This document shows positions 24,543 through 33,564 of a stretch of DNA of 33,564 nucleotides, piece after piece. A program made the position numbers and the translations under genes. The stretch's first letter is position 1; every line of letters starts with the position of its first letter. The stretch is from contig NZ_JADEXR010000055.1 in assembly GCF_015206995.1 (NCBI RefSeq), positions 1-33,564 on the forward strand, in the 5' to 3' direction. This DNA is from an aff. Roholtiella sp. LEGE 12411 (lineage in GTDB: Bacteria > Cyanobacteriota > Cyanobacteriia > Cyanobacteriales > Nostocaceae). Under the pieces are notes generated by a model, which did no database searches, was not told the DNA's origin, and was given only the letters and a program-made list of their open reading frames with translations.

Positions 24543-24917
24543 TCAAGAAATCTGGTCTAGCAGCTGGCGGCGCTTTTGCTCAAATTCGTACTCTGAAATT
24601 AGTCCATCCTGTCGGAGACCATCTAACTCACGCAAGGCGTTAGCCACCACTCCTACCTGATTGCTTGTCTGCTGTGAGTTTCTTGTTGCTGACTTGCCTA
24701 AATTAAAATTACGGTCAAAAGCTTCTTCGTCTTGGGCTAAGTACCAAACCCCCTCAATAGCACTAGCTACCTTGGGGATTGGTGTCCAGGAAAGCAAAAC
24801 ATACAACAGACCCCACAGCGGTTGTCCCAGATAGAATTTATGTAACCCTGAAATTGTTAGCGTACCGGAAAGAGCTAAAATAGCGGCGACGCTTCGGCTT
24901 TTGCGCTTAGTCAACAT
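24543..24917 (-). CDS. TM2-type membrane protein with SHOCT-like C-terminus
   Basis: The ATG at 24917 gives 124 aa. The front half has two hydrophobic helices joined by a short turn with the TM2 pattern: SVAAILALSGTLTISGLHKF, then YLGQPLWGLLYVLL; the back half ends NALRELDGLRQDGLISEYEF, then EQKRRQLLDQIS, like the SHOCT domain. Upstream ATG at 24974 (57 nt earlier) begins MLCYYGCLRNCG and lacks family-like sequence. It probably sits in the plasma or thylakoid membrane. No function is known. The downstream gene starts within 15 nt of, or overlapping, its stop. Confidence 0.78.
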   Translation of the reverse strand: MLTKRKSRSVAAILALSGTLTISGLHKFYLGQPLWGLLYVLLSWTPIPKVASAIEGVWYLAQDEEAFDRNFNLGKSATRNSQQTSNQVGVVANALRELDGLRQDGLISEYEFEQKRRQLLDQIS

Positions 24918-24974
24918 ATTCTCAACAAATTTACCACTACCACAATTCCTAAGACAGCCATAGTAGCAAAGCAC

Positions 24975-25338
24975 CTTGATAAATTAAGCATTACAGAATT
25001 CCTACTGACCAGCAAGCATATAAATCTATTCTAGTTAACTACTAGTCGTCAAAGAAAAATTGGGTAGTAGAGGTTATTCTTAGTTGACGCTTTAGCGCTA
25101 AACCACCAATTACAAACTGATCATATTAAACTTGACAGACTATCTCACCCTATTCTTCAGATTTTGGTGGAGTGACTCACGATTGAGTTAATATCAAGCT
25201 TACTTATGTACAGCTATAGGACTAATATTTGATTTTTGAAAAAAATTCAGTACACCACTAAAACCGAAGCTTGTTCCCTTTGTTAGTCCCCTAGACTAAA
25301 ATAAAAATATAAGTAAAACTATTAAGCTACTGAGTGTA
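24975..25338. other. Divergent intergenic region
   Basis: A 364-nt AT-rich gap holding the promoters of the TM2 gene (minus) and the DUF1825 gene (plus). A TTGACA sequence is present near 25133 but without a well-spaced -10 box. No RNA or repeat was recognised. Confidence 0.4.
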
Positions 25339-25686
25339 ATGCCTCAGTTTAATATCAGCAATATGGGATTTTTCGATTCTGAGATAGTTCAGCAAGAGGC
25401 AAAACAGCTGTTTGATGATTATCAAGCGCTGATCACACTTGGTAATAATTACGGTAAATTTGACCGCGACGGCAAAAAGCTGTTTATTGAGCAAATGGAA
25501 GCCATGATGGATCGGTATCGCATCTTTATGAAGCGCTTCGAGCTGTCAGAAGATTTTATGGCACAAATGACTGTACAGCAACTTAAAACTCAATTAGGTC
25601 AGTTTGGTGTTACCCCGCAACAAATGTTTGACCAAATGAACTTCACCCTACAACGGATGAAAGCTGAGTTAGAAGCACAGTCTTAA
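25339..25686 (+). CDS. DUF1825 family protein
   Basis: A 115-aa soluble helical protein; the core is MGFFDSEIVQQEAKQLFDDY, QALITLGNNYGKFDRDGKKL and MEAMMDRYRIFMKRFELSED. This matches the cyanobacterial DUF1825 family, which is conserved and of unknown function. The ATG at 25339 adds eight residues (MPQFNISN) to the ATG at 25363; many relatives begin at MGFFDSEIVQ, so 25363 may be the true start. It is convergent with the penicillin-binding protein gene, with 73 nt between. Confidence 0.82.
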   Translation: MPQFNISNMGFFDSEIVQQEAKQLFDDYQALITLGNNYGKFDRDGKKLFIEQMEAMMDRYRIFMKRFELSEDFMAQMTVQQLKTQLGQFGVTPQQMFDQMNFTLQRMKAELEAQS

Positions 25687-25759
25687 AGGGGAGTGGGGAC
25701 TAGGAACTGGATAAACTATTTTTTGATACCCAATACCTAATACCCAATCACCAATCTGT

Positions 25760-27685
25760 CTAATTTGCCTTGGGGCGAGGAAACTTTGAAGGTGGCTTGA
25801 AATTTTCTGCTGGTACATTCTTGAGTGCTTTTTGCATAAAATCACGCCAGACAGGGGCAACCATGCCACCACCCGTCGCACCACTAGCTAACTGTCTGTT
25901 GTCGTCTCTCCCCACCCAGACAGCAGTTGTTAACTGAGGCACAGTACCAACAAACCAAATATCCTTTTCTGAGGATGTTGTTCCCGTCTTGCCAGCTGCT
26001 GGACGGCCGATAGCGGCCCCTTTACCTGTACCATCAGTCATTACTGTTCGCATAACGTCGATAATTGCTGCCGATGCCCAAGGGTCAAGAACTAGCTGAG
26101 GTTTAGGTGTGTTGTCTAGCAACACGTTGCCACTACTATCGGTTACACGGACAATTACCGTTGGTGGCGATTGCCAGCCATAATTGGCAAAGGTAGCATA
26201 CGCACTAGCCATTTCTAGAGGTGTAACGCCAATTGCACCCAGAGGTAATGAAGTCACCGGTTCCATCGGACTCATAATTCCTAAAGTGCGGCAGATTTCT
26301 ACCACTTTATTCATCCCCACACTCTTACCAACCTTAATCACAGGGATATTGCGTGACTGTGATAGCGCTGTGCGAATTGACATTGCACCACTAAAACCAC
26401 CATCATAGTTTTTTGGATAGTACCAACCGTCACCATCTCGGTAGCTAACTGGAGCATCTACCACCGTTGTGTTTGGCGTAAATTTACCACTAGCAAAAGC
26501 AGTATAGTAGACAAACGGTTTAAAAGAAGATCCTGGTTGACGCTGAGCTTGGGTTGCCCGATTGAACTCGCTGGTTTTAGAATCTACGCCACCCACCAGT
26601 GCTTTGATAAAATGGGTGCGCGGATCAATTGCCACCAGGGCCATCTGATTCTTAGATAACCCCTGACCAACAAGTGATTTATGCCATTTGCTGACAGTTT
26701 GCTCCGCCATTCGTTGGAAATCAGCGTCAACAGTTGTTTGTACGCGCATTCCACCTTTTAGCAGTGCATCACGCCCAAACTTTTTAGCTAACTCATGTGC
26801 TACCGCATTGGTAACATAAGGTAGGGCACTACCTTGAAAAGACTTAATTTTACCAAGTTTGATTTCTTGCTTGAGAGCATCATCGTATTCTTGCTGGTTG
26901 ATCCAGTTCAATTCCAGCATCCGTCCCAGCACTTCTTTTTGTTTCTGTTTTGCCAGCTTCATGCTTACAAACGGGCTAAATTCCTCCGGCGCTTGGATCA
27001 AACCTGCCATCATTGCCGACTCGCCCAAGTTTAAATATTCCGCTGACTTGTTAAAGTAACTACGCGCCGCCGTTTGTACACCATAGTTGTTATGACCCCA
27101 ATAAACTTGATTGAGGTACATTTCTAAAATTTGATCTTTGCTGAGAATTTGCTCTAACCGAATTGCTAGCACACCCTCTGCTATCTTCCGGGTAAAAGCA
27201 CGTTTGCGAGTCAAAAACAGGTTTTTCACCAACTGCATGGTGACAGTAGAACCACCTTCTCTCACTCCACCGGCTGCCCAGTTAACTACCACAGCACGTC
27301 CAACGCCAACAGGGTTAATACCGTGGTGATCGTAGAAGTGACTATCTTCGCTTGCTAGTACCGCTCGTTTTAAATTTGGGGAAATTCTATCTAGGGATGC
27401 TACTTCTCGATTAGCTTCCCCGTGAATGCTCGTTAATAGTTTGCCCTTAACGTCATAGATGTAAGTCGTTTCTGAGGGAAAGAAGTTACGTAGTTGTCTG
27501 ACATCTGGCAAATTACGGAAACTAACGGCTAAACCAACAAGTCCTCCGGCTACAATGGAACTTGCCAGCATAGTAATTGACAGGAGAGTGCCGCCAGTTA
27601 CCTGACCTACTCCTTTCAAAAACTCAAAACCTGATGAAGCCCGACGTTGTGGCTGCTTATCTTCAAAAGTCCTAGACGAAGACAC
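25760..27685 (-). CDS. Class A penicillin-binding protein (PBP1A-type)
   Basis: A 641-aa bifunctional peptidoglycan synthase. After a short cytosolic arm and a membrane anchor (about 28-55; [20 protein letters not shown]) comes a GT51 glycosyltransferase: [19 protein letters not shown] with catalytic Glu, [15 protein letters not shown], and [17 protein letters not shown]. The transpeptidase has SSFK (serine nucleophile, in [11 protein letters not shown]), SRN (in LSQSRNIPV) and KTGT (in [17 protein letters not shown]). It polymerises and cross-links glycan strands in the periplasm. All motifs are intact. It is convergent with DUF1825 and divergent from tyrS. The ATG at 27685 gives a normal N-terminal cytosolic arm. 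Confidence 0.96.
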   Translation of the reverse strand: MSSSRTFEDKQPQRRASSGFEFLKGVGQVTGGTLLSITMLASSIVAGGLVGLAVSFRNLPDVRQLRNFFPSETTYIYDVKGKLLTSIHGEANREVASLDRISPNLKRAVLASEDSHFYDHHGINPVGVGRAVVVNWAAGGVREGGSTVTMQLVKNLFLTRKRAFTRKIAEGVLAIRLEQILSKDQILEMYLNQVYWGHNNYGVQTAARSYFNKSAEYLNLGESAMMAGLIQAPEEFSPFVSMKLAKQKQKEVLGRMLELNWINQQEYDDALKQEIKLGKIKSFQGSALPYVTNAVAHELAKKFGRDALLKGGMRVQTTVDADFQRMAEQTVSKWHKSLVGQGLSKNQMALVAIDPRTHFIKALVGGVDSKTSEFNRATQAQRQPGSSFKPFVYYTAFASGKFTPNTTVVDAPVSYRDGDGWYYPKNYDGGFSGAMSIRTALSQSRNIPVIKVGKSVGMNKVVEICRTLGIMSPMEPVTSLPLGAIGVTPLEMASAYATFANYGWQSPPTVIVRVTDSSGNVLLDNTPKPQLVLDPWASAAIIDVMRTVMTDGTGKGAAIGRPAAGKTGTTSSEKDIWFVGTVPQLTTAVWVGRDDNRQLASGATGGGMVAPVWRDFMQKALKNVPAENFKPPSKFPRPKAN

Positions 27686-27858
27686 GGCTATTACACTTCC
27701 TCACTTGTAAATATAACTGTAATTCATTCAGCGAAGCAAGGCGGTTAATTTTTTGCAATTATAGTAGTTTGGCAGATGAGAGAGTGGATAAATTGCTGGT
27801 GAATATAACTAACTTAACTTCTAGAGTGCAAAGCATAGCTAATAGTGAATCTCCTAGT

Positions 27859-29055
27859 ATGGCGCAAAATTTTGCTTGGCTGCGTCGTGGTGTAGTGGAA
27901 GTCTTTCCTCAACCGGTTGATGCTGACAGTGAAAGTGAAAGTTTAGAAAAGCGCTTACTGACTACAAACCAGCCCTTAAGGGTCAAATACGGAATTGATC
28001 CTACAGGTGCCGACATTCATTTCGGTCATAGCATACCAATGCGGAAACTGCGAGCGTTTCAAGATGCAGGCCATACAGCAGTTCTAATTATTGGCGATTT
28101 TACAGCGCGTATTGGTGATCCGACGGGTAAATCTGAGGTGCGCCGTCAGCTTACAGAAGCAGACGTAGCCCAAAATGCCCAGACTTATCTTGATCAAGTA
28201 CGCCCTATCTTGGATTTTGACACACCAGGAAGGTTAGAGGTGCGTTATAACTCCGAATGGCTATCCCAGATGGATTTAGGGAAAATCTTGGAGTTACTAT
28301 CCACGATGACGGTAGGGCAGATGTTAGCCAAGGAAGGATTTGCAGAACGCTATAGAAAAGAGAATCCAATTTTCATCCATGAGTTCCTTTACCCGTTGAT
28401 GCAGGGTTTTGATTCTGTCGCGGTTGAGGCAGATGTGGAATTAGGAGGCACTGATCAGAAGTTTAACATCGCTGTGGGTAGAGATTTACAACGTCATTTT
28501 GGTCAAAAGCCTCAGTTTGGGATGCTGCTGCCGATTTTGATTGGCACAGATGGAGAGCAAAAAATGTCCAAGTCTCTAGGTAATTATATTGCCTTGTCGG
28601 AACACCCCGCCCAAAAGTATCAGAAGTTACAAGGAGTTCCTGATCAACTGCTGGAGCAGTATTTTGAACTGTTGACGGATTTAGCTTTGGACAAATTGCC
28701 AGAAAATCCGCGCGATCGCCAAACACTTTTGGCATGGGAAGTTGTTAGACAATACGATGGCGAACAAGCAGCCAATGAGGCAAAAGTTGCAGCACAAAGC
28801 GGTGGTAAAGAAGGTGCTGTTCCAGAATTTTCTTTAGCTAGCGTGCCGCAGTTTCCCGCAAAGTTAGCGTATATTCTTAATGCCACTGGCTTGTGCAAAA
28901 GTACGGGTGAAGGAAAGCGGAAAATTCAAGAGGGTGGTGTGCGCTTAGATGGCGATCGCATTACCGATGTTGATACTAGTTTCGCTTCTCTTGCTGATTT
29001 ACAGGGCAAAGTCTTACAAGTTGGTAAAAATAAGTTTGTGCGTTTAGTGCCTTGA
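27859..29055 (+). CDS. tyrS: Tyrosyl-tRNA synthetase
   Basis: A 398-aa class I synthetase (from ATG 27859, [17 protein letters not shown]). The catalytic core shows [14 protein letters not shown] (HIGH-like HFGH), [15 protein letters not shown], and [10 protein letters not shown] (KMSKS). A C-terminal S4 RNA-binding domain ([20 protein letters not shown]) follows. It charges tRNA-Tyr. An in-frame TTG at 27769 would add 30 residues ([10 protein letters not shown]...) that are not typical of the family, but no strong ribosome site marks either start. pyrF begins 26 nt after its stop, so the two are probably one transcript. Confidence 0.95.
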   Translation: MAQNFAWLRRGVVEVFPQPVDADSESESLEKRLLTTNQPLRVKYGIDPTGADIHFGHSIPMRKLRAFQDAGHTAVLIIGDFTARIGDPTGKSEVRRQLTEADVAQNAQTYLDQVRPILDFDTPGRLEVRYNSEWLSQMDLGKILELLSTMTVGQMLAKEGFAERYRKENPIFIHEFLYPLMQGFDSVAVEADVELGGTDQKFNIAVGRDLQRHFGQKPQFGMLLPILIGTDGEQKMSKSLGNYIALSEHPAQKYQKLQGVPDQLLEQYFELLTDLALDKLPENPRDRQTLLAWEVVRQYDGEQAANEAKVAAQSGGKEGAVPEFSLASVPQFPAKLAYILNATGLCKSTGEGKRKIQEGGVRLDGDRITDVDTSFASLADLQGKVLQVGKNKFVRLVP

Positions 29056-29080
29056 ATGGGGAATGGTGGGTGAGATACAA

Positions 29081-29800
29081 ATGAATGCAGAGCAAAAAAT
29101 TATTGTGCCTTTGGACGTGGGTGATGAAGAGAGTGCGATCGCCCTTATTGATCAACTTCCGCAAATCGGTTTCTGGAAGGTTGGTTTAGAGTTGTTTACC
29201 AGCACTGGGCCGAAAATTCTGGAATTGCTAAAGTCTCGACAAAAGCGCATTTTCTTGGATTTAAAATTTCACGACATCCCTAACACTGTTGCTGGTGCTT
29301 GTCGAAGTGCAGGTCGTTACGGTGTAGATTTACTCACAATTCATGCTACATCTGGTAAAGATGCCTTAAAAGCGGCAACTGAGGCAGCGCAGGAGGGGGC
29401 TGCACAAGCAGGTGTGAAACCACCTAAATTAATTGCTATTACCCTGCTGACGAGCATTTCTGCTAGGCAACTGGCGTTTGATTTGAAGATTCCTTTAGAA
29501 TTGCCAGAATACGCCCTAGAAATGGCATTGCTGGCGCAAGAGATGGGCTTGGATGGGGCGGTTTGTTCGCCCCAAGAGGTGGCGCAGTTGCGGCAAACTT
29601 GTGGAGATGATTTTCTCTTAGTTTGTCCAGGAGTACGACCAAATTGGGCAGACAAAGCTGATCAAAAGCGATCGCTCACCCCAGTGCAAGCTATCCAAGC
29701 TGGTGCAGATTACTTGGTGATTGGGCGTCCCATCACTGCTGCAAGTGATCCTGAGCTAGCCTGGAAAAGGATTTCTGAGGAGTTAACTGCGATCGCATGA
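29081..29800 (+). CDS. pyrF: Orotidine-5'-phosphate decarboxylase
   Basis: The ATG at 29081 ([15 protein letters not shown]) gives 239 aa. The active site is [16 protein letters not shown], the D-x-K-x-x-D-I-P-N-T motif with the catalytic Lys and Asp pair; the phosphate-binding end is [15 protein letters not shown]. It makes UMP from OMP, the last step of de novo pyrimidine synthesis. An earlier ATG at 29063 is in frame but adds only MVGEIQ. Its stop overlaps the next ATG by 4 bases (ATGA). Confidence 0.96.
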   Translation: MNAEQKIIVPLDVGDEESAIALIDQLPQIGFWKVGLELFTSTGPKILELLKSRQKRIFLDLKFHDIPNTVAGACRSAGRYGVDLLTIHATSGKDALKAATEAAQEGAAQAGVKPPKLIAITLLTSISARQLAFDLKIPLELPEYALEMALLAQEMGLDGAVCSPQEVAQLRQTCGDDFLLVCPGVRPNWADKADQKRSLTPVQAIQAGADYLVIGRPITAASDPELAWKRISEELTAIA

Positions 29801-30441
29801 ATGCAGAAGTCAGAAAGAAAAATTATCGTTTGTGGTTTGTAACTTGTGGCTTCTGGTTTTTAATATCAAATAGCCTTAATCCAGCTTTCTCGAAAAACCT
29901 CACTCCTAACTCTGTGTTGGCACAGAAGCAAAACATCAACAGTGACGTTAAGCCTTTGTGTTCTGGGCAAAATTTAGAAACATTAACTACTCAGTTAATG
30001 CGCGATTTACCTAGTTACGCTAATCGTGCCAGTCAACGCGCCCGCCGCCTTAGTAGAAAAAGTGATGTTTACAGCTATATGCTAGTGGCAGGAAAACCTG
30101 ATTTTAATCCTTTGCCGCTTAACTCTGAAGAACATAGCGCAGATGCACCTAAAAGCTCTGCATCAGGAGTTGAGCAGATTTTCTTTACTACCTTAGAGCG
30201 GCAGTACATAAACAAGAAAGCGTTAGAATTGCAGCAATTTCACTGGCTGTTGTTGACTAAAACTAAAAGTGGTTGGCGTTTAGTAATGATGTTTACCCAA
30301 ACAGGTGCTTATCCAAAACAACAACCACCATCGCCTCCAAGGGATAGTAGTAATGGTGCGATCGCCCAAGCTGTTAAAGCTTGGTTACGCGATTGTCAGG
30401 CAGGAAGTGTGCGGATACGTTCTGGGAATTTGGGAGTTTAA
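29797..30441 (+). CDS. Exported hypothetical protein coupled to pyrF
   Basis: A 214-aa protein whose ATG overlaps the pyrF stop. Residues about 10-32 ([21 protein letters not shown]) form a signal peptide or anchor. The mature part includes [38 protein letters not shown] and [21 protein letters not shown] recognise no domain; similar proteins seem restricted to cyanobacteria. It would act in the periplasm or on the outer face of the membrane. The link to pyrimidine synthesis is only positional. Its end is close to the convergent Ser-rich gene. Confidence 0.7.
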   Translation: MNAEVRKKNYRLWFVTCGFWFLISNSLNPAFSKNLTPNSVLAQKQNINSDVKPLCSGQNLETLTTQLMRDLPSYANRASQRARRLSRKSDVYSYMLVAGKPDFNPLPLNSEEHSADAPKSSASGVEQIFFTTLERQYINKKALELQQFHWLLLTKTKSGWRLVMMFTQTGAYPKQQPPSPPRDSSNGAIAQAVKAWLRDCQAGSVRIRSGNLGV

Positions 30442-30456
30442 TTGTAACTGCCTAGC

Positions 30457-30744
30457 TCAGTTAGAGCTACTACTACCGGAATCACAGCTACTGCTACTAC
30501 CGGAGTCATAGCTACTACCGGAATCACAGCTACTGCTGCTACCGGAGTCATAGCTACTGCTGCTACCGGAGTCATAGCTACTACCGGAATCACCAACATA
30601 CCAACTACTGTTGCTGTTACTAGAAGAACTACCAGAGTTGCCCTGACGCTTTCTACGGGAACTGTTTCTAGAAGGTGAAGCAGCACCTATGATGAGAGCG
30701 ATAAAACCCAGTACAATTAGTAAGGATATGATTAAACTCAACAT
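30457..30744 (-). CDS. Small membrane protein with Ser/Gly/Asp repeat tail
   Basis: A 95-aa protein with a good ribosome site (AGGAGAAG, 5 nt before the ATG at 30744). Residues 1-21 (MLSLIISLLIVLGFIALIIG) are one membrane helix, then a basic stretch SRNSSRRKRQG, then a low-complexity tail made of units like YDSGSSSS and CDSGSS. Two Cys and several Tyr alternate at the same place in the units. The coding DNA is repetitive (unit CCGGAGTCATAGCTACTGCT and similar). Orientation of the basic stretch suggests the tail faces the cytoplasm by the positive-inside rule. Function unknown. The only support for coding is the ribosome site and the regular structure. Confidence 0.7.
   Translation of the reverse strand: MLSLIISLLIVLGFIALIIGAASPSRNSSRRKRQGNSGSSSSNSNSSWYVGDSGSSYDSGSSSSYDSGSSSSCDSGSSYDSGSSSSCDSGSSSSN
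30470..30600. repeat. Tandem coding repeat in Ser/Gly-rich gene
   Basis: Imperfect tandem units built from ACCGGAGTCATAGCTACT and ACCGGAATCACAGCTACTG occupy the 3' half of the gene. Copy-number change would change tail length in frame when units are multiples of three. Confidence 0.75.
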
Positions 30745-30879
30745 GATTCTTCTCCTGTGGCAATTTTTTCAAGATTAACAAGCTGATGAAAGTCTCAATA
30801 TAGACTTCACTGCTATCAACTGTTTTTCCAGATTTTATGAAAGTTGTCAGGCACTACCTGGATATCCTGCCACATCAGC

Positions 30880-31569
30880 CTAAGAAGATGTTTGAATTTC
30901 CTGGATTTCATCGAACTTAGCACGCACTGCTTGAATATCTTGCCACATCAACCATTTGGGCGCACCTCTTTCTTTAGAAGGGTTACGTAGCAAGTAGGAG
31001 GGGTGAAAAATTGGCATACACAAACGTCCTTCCCACTCTAGCCACTGTCCGCGAATTTTCGTAATTGCCCGCTTATCACCAGTCAATCCTTTGAGCGCAC
31101 TTGCACCTGTCAACAGAATTATTTTCGGGTTAACTAAACGAATTTGTTCTAGTAAATAGGGTTTACAAGCCGCCATCTCTTCAGTAGTAGGAACTCGGTT
31201 TTCTGGTGGGCGGCATTTATTAATATTGGCAATGTATATGTCATTCTCAGTAGACAGATTTACAGATGCTAAAATTTTCTCTAGCAATTGTCCTGATTTG
31301 CCTACAAATGGTAAACCAGTTTCGTCTTCATTTTGACCTGGTGCTTCTCCCACAATCATGATTGGTGCTTTAAGATTGCCACGTCCGACAACAGCATGAG
31401 TCCGAGTGTCTCCCAATGCACAACGATGACACTGATTACAATGCTGTGCCAACTGGGTCATGCTGGAATAAGTTCCGGGATGGATAGGAATTTTAGCGTC
31501 TGTGGGAATCAGCTCTTGTTGGTTAAAAGTTGAGTCGTCGAAGAGGCTGAGTTGGGTTTCGCTGCTCAT
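30880..31569 (-). CDS. Uracil-DNA glycosylase, family 4 (iron-sulfur type)
   Basis: From ATG 31569 (MSSETQLSLFDDST) the protein has 229 aa. The four cluster cysteines match the family spacing: C47 and C50 (in CNQCHRC), C119 (NKCRPPENR) and C135 (AACKPYLLEQ), 69 and 16 residues apart as in the thermophilic prototype. The uracil pocket motif is GEAPGQNEDETGLPFVGKSG and the second motif is HPSYLLRNP. It removes uracil from DNA arising by cytosine deamination and starts base excision repair. A longer frame to 31665 adds 32 residues of no family likeness. Transcribed away from the phosphoribosyltransferase gene. Confidence 0.95.
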   Translation of the reverse strand: MSSETQLSLFDDSTFNQQELIPTDAKIPIHPGTYSSMTQLAQHCNQCHRCALGDTRTHAVVGRGNLKAPIMIVGEAPGQNEDETGLPFVGKSGQLLEKILASVNLSTENDIYIANINKCRPPENRVPTTEEMAACKPYLLEQIRLVNPKIILLTGASALKGLTGDKRAITKIRGQWLEWEGRLCMPIFHPSYLLRNPSKERGAPKWLMWQDIQAVRAKFDEIQEIQTSS

Positions 31570-31743
31570 GAAAATTAGGATTTTGGCGTCAGGCACCAGC
31601 TGTTTAATCTGAGTTAAATATGGCTCTGGTTGGAGATTTTTCAGAAATAGATAATATTTGCACAAGTCTTATTGTATCAGTTAATTTGAGCCAAAATTCA
31701 GTCATGATAAAAGCAATGCCGTCCTAATATGCTGGGGGAAAAC

Positions 31744-32427
31744 ATGTCACATACCTCGCTTTTTGCCGATCGCACCCATGCAGGTGAGGAATTGGCGCGA
31801 GTGATTCATGATGTTTTGGCTCAGCAAACTATTGAATCTGGGGTAAAGCCTGTACCAATTGTCTATGCTTTGCCGAGAGGAGGTGTTCCAGTAGCAGCAC
31901 CAATAGCGAGCCTTTTGGGTTGTCCATTGACAATAGTTGTAGCGAAAAAAATTAGCCATCCAGATAATCCAGAGTTAGCCATTGGTGCAGTAACTACCTC
32001 CGGGAATGTTCTCTGGACTCAGCAAAAGCTATTTCGCCCCAACGATGATTTGCAGTGGCGGGAAGTAGCTTTAAATCAAGCGATCAACCAAGCTAAGTTT
32101 CTTGAGGCTCAATTAATTCTTGCTTGTCCGCAGGTGCATCCAGAGGGAGCTACGCTGATTTTAGTTGATGATGGCATTGCCACAGGGATGACAATAGCGG
32201 TGGCAGCAAGTGCTATCAAAGCGCTTTCCCCAGCAGCCGTTTGGCTATGCACTCCAGTAGCACCCCAAAAATTGCTACCTTGGTTGAGTCAGTGGTGCGA
32301 TCGCTTAATTGTCTTGGAAACACCAGAACACTTCTGGAGTGTGAGTAATTTTTATACGGAATTTCCTCAAGTAGACACAGTAGAAGTTATCATGTATCTC
32401 CAGCAACAAAAGAGCACGGAGGAGTGA
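31744..32427 (+). CDS. Phosphoribosyltransferase-family protein
   Basis: A 227-aa protein from ATG 31744 with GGGGGAAAAC before it. PRPP-binding loop: TLILVDDGIATGMTIAVAA, with the VDDG(I/V)ATG signature of type I phosphoribosyltransferases, and an N-terminal loop with IVYALPRGGVPVAAPIASLL. The second half ends with VVAPQKLLPW-like sequence (TPVAPQKLLPWLSQWCDRLI) and HFWSVSNFYTEFPQV, seen in the DUF-type PRTase family often annotated near transport or stress genes. The base or substrate cannot be told. An in-frame ATG at 31729 adds MLGEN and is less likely. Soluble. Confidence 0.88.
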   Translation: MSHTSLFADRTHAGEELARVIHDVLAQQTIESGVKPVPIVYALPRGGVPVAAPIASLLGCPLTIVVAKKISHPDNPELAIGAVTTSGNVLWTQQKLFRPNDDLQWREVALNQAINQAKFLEAQLILACPQVHPEGATLILVDDGIATGMTIAVAASAIKALSPAAVWLCTPVAPQKLLPWLSQWCDRLIVLETPEHFWSVSNFYTEFPQVDTVEVIMYLQQQKSTEE

Positions 32428-32544
32428 AAGTAATTTTAATTGTAATTTTAAATTTTGAACTTTAATTTAAATTGTGAATTATTCATTTTGCCCCTCTCCC
32501 CCTACTCTTATTCCCCTCTTTTTTGATTAACTATTTGGAGACAT

Positions 32545-33450
32545 TTACTGCTGGTATTGCATTGCTTTAGCGTAATCGCCTAAAGCGTAGCAAGCGACTC
32601 TGAGACTAGCAAGGGCTTGTTCTTCACTGCGGCGATCTTTGATAGCCCTAGCTAACAGTAAACGTTCTTCATAATATAAAATCGCTTTGGTATAGTCACC
32701 CAAAGCTTCACAAGCAACTCCTAAACTACCTAAAGATTGTTCTTCGCTGCGCTTGTCTTGAATTTCTCTAGCCAATTGCAAACGTTCTTCATAATACTTA
32801 ATGGCTTTGGCATAATCCCCTAAAGCATAGCAGGCATTACCCAAATTCTTTAACACTTGAGAAGCACTGCGAACATTTTTTAAGGAGCGTGCTAGTACTA
32901 CACACTGTTCATAATAGGCGATCGCTTTTGGGTAATTGTCCAAAGCATACCAAGTATTGCCCAGATTCTTTAGTACCTGTTCTTCCCCCCAGTTGTCATT
33001 GAGTTCTCGCACAACTTCTAAACTTTGTTGCTGATACTCAATTGCCTGTGTAAAATTGCCCAAAGCCTTATACACCAATCCCAAATTATTTAGTGCTGCC
33101 ACTTGACTACGGTTATCTTGCAGCTGCTGTGTTATTTCCAAACACTTTTCCAGAAACTCAATTGCTTTTTTATGGTTATTTAAGTGACGATAAGCATTAC
33201 CCAAATGCGAAAGCACTTGCATCTGCACCGCCAAGTTTGAGGTATCCTTGATCAAGGATAAACACTCATGAGAATAGGAGATAGTACTTTTGTAATCTCC
33301 TGCGGTGTAAGTTACCAATCCTAAAAAAGAAAGCACTTGTGCCTGTTTTTGCAAATCTCCAACTGTCTGAAACATCTCTAGAGATTGCTGTAATAACTTT
33401 ATCGCCGCTATGAATTCACCAGCCTGTTGCTGTTGAATTCCTTGGTGCAT
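32545..33450 (-). CDS. TPR-repeat protein
   Basis: The 301-aa product is built almost wholly of tetratricopeptide repeats of about 40 residues: seven visible units such as SHLGNAYRHLNNHKKAIEFL, NLGLVYKALGNFTQAIEYQQ, NLGNACYALGDYAKAIKYYE and SLGVACEALGDYTKAILYYE. The 40-residue spacing (TPR_12/LGN style) is typical of cyanobacterial scaffold proteins. No enzyme domain is attached. No signal peptide. The repeat ends abruptly with GDYAKAMQYQQ, so the gene may be a shortened relative of a longer TPR protein. Partner unknown. Confidence 0.85.
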   Translation of the reverse strand: MHQGIQQQQAGEFIAAIKLLQQSLEMFQTVGDLQKQAQVLSFLGLVTYTAGDYKSTISYSHECLSLIKDTSNLAVQMQVLSHLGNAYRHLNNHKKAIEFLEKCLEITQQLQDNRSQVAALNNLGLVYKALGNFTQAIEYQQQSLEVVRELNDNWGEEQVLKNLGNTWYALDNYPKAIAYYEQCVVLARSLKNVRSASQVLKNLGNACYALGDYAKAIKYYEERLQLAREIQDKRSEEQSLGSLGVACEALGDYTKAILYYEERLLLARAIKDRRSEEQALASLRVACYALGDYAKAMQYQQ

Positions 33451-33490
33451 TAGCTTAGGGACTTCCAGAAAATAAAATATAGAAATGTCT

Positions 33491-33521
33491 CCGTATAGGA
33501 ATCATTATTATTCTCATACGG
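33491..33521. repeat. Imperfect hairpin near right edge
   Basis: CCGTAT/ATACGG (33491-33496, 33516-33521) and GAAT/ATTC inside form a stem with a small internal loop. It lies upstream of the TPR gene (minus strand). Confidence 0.5.
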
Positions 33522-33531
33522 ATAGGGGGTA

Positions 33532-33564
33532 GGGAAGGGGTCAGCTATCGGCTGACCCCTTCCC
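33532..33564. repeat. 14-bp perfect inverted repeat at the window end
   Basis: GGGAAGGGGTCAGC (33532-33545) and GCTGACCCCTTCCC (33551-33564) with a TATCG loop. It may extend beyond the window. It could be a terminator of a gene to the right or a dispersed palindrome. Confidence 0.6.

Noticed and set aside
30438-30686. 82-aa minus-strand Val/Ala-rich frame overlapping the Ser-rich gene
   Set aside because: Repeat-driven frame without a ribosome site; the alternative frame has a strong site and a membrane helix.

Overview
The window is a piece of a filamentous, probably heterocyst-forming (Nostocales-type) cyanobacterial chromosome. This rests on the 3' end of a photosystem II psbD gene at the left edge, an SLH/OprB-type cyanobacterial porin, many copies of the HIP1 octamer GCGATCGC, heptameric short tandem repeats of the kind common in Nostoc and relatives, and cyanobacterial small families (DUF3143, DUF1825). 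The genus cannot be named from the sequence alone.

Layout. 1-1340: end of a stand-alone psbD, two terminator-like hairpins, a strongly folded candidate RNA (about 441-670), and a pterin carbinolamine dehydratase. 1717-4081: porin and an Rrf2 regulator. 4203-5622: nested insertion sequence debris; an IS5-type transposase gene, already internally deleted, is split by a 937-bp IS1634-like element with a clean 6-bp target duplication. 6053-12155: M28 peptidase, then a chaperone block (dnaK, dnaJ, a membrane J-domain protein, DUF3143) with a toxin-antitoxin pair inside it. 12163-16315: an 11-copy ATTGGGC repeat, then uppS-cdaA (overlapping), lysA and, divergently, rimI. 16907-19378: clpC with a strong terminator.

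19483-22914 is an accessory island. On the minus strand it holds what reads as a complete retron: a non-coding RNA with a 12-bp a1/a2 inverted repeat (21601-21739), a reverse transcriptase with NAXXH, YADD and VTG motifs, and a 309-aa partner that I do not recognise at family level but that has a coiled-coil N-terminus and an R-x4-H motif in a context resembling HEPN RNases. Next to it are an overlapping pair of small genes that look like a toxin and its partner, and a mazF-type toxin gene dead by two stop codons. The retron is the most interesting system here.

23378-33564 is mostly housekeeping: lepB, a helix-hairpin-helix protein, a TM2-type membrane protein, DUF1825, a class A penicillin-binding protein, tyrS-pyrF-exported protein (a likely operon), a Ser/Gly-rich membrane-anchored small protein, a family 4 uracil-DNA glycosylase, a phosphoribosyltransferase, and a TPR protein. 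No tRNA, rRNA or CRISPR array was seen. Domain and family calls are by eye from translated motifs; no database search was run.
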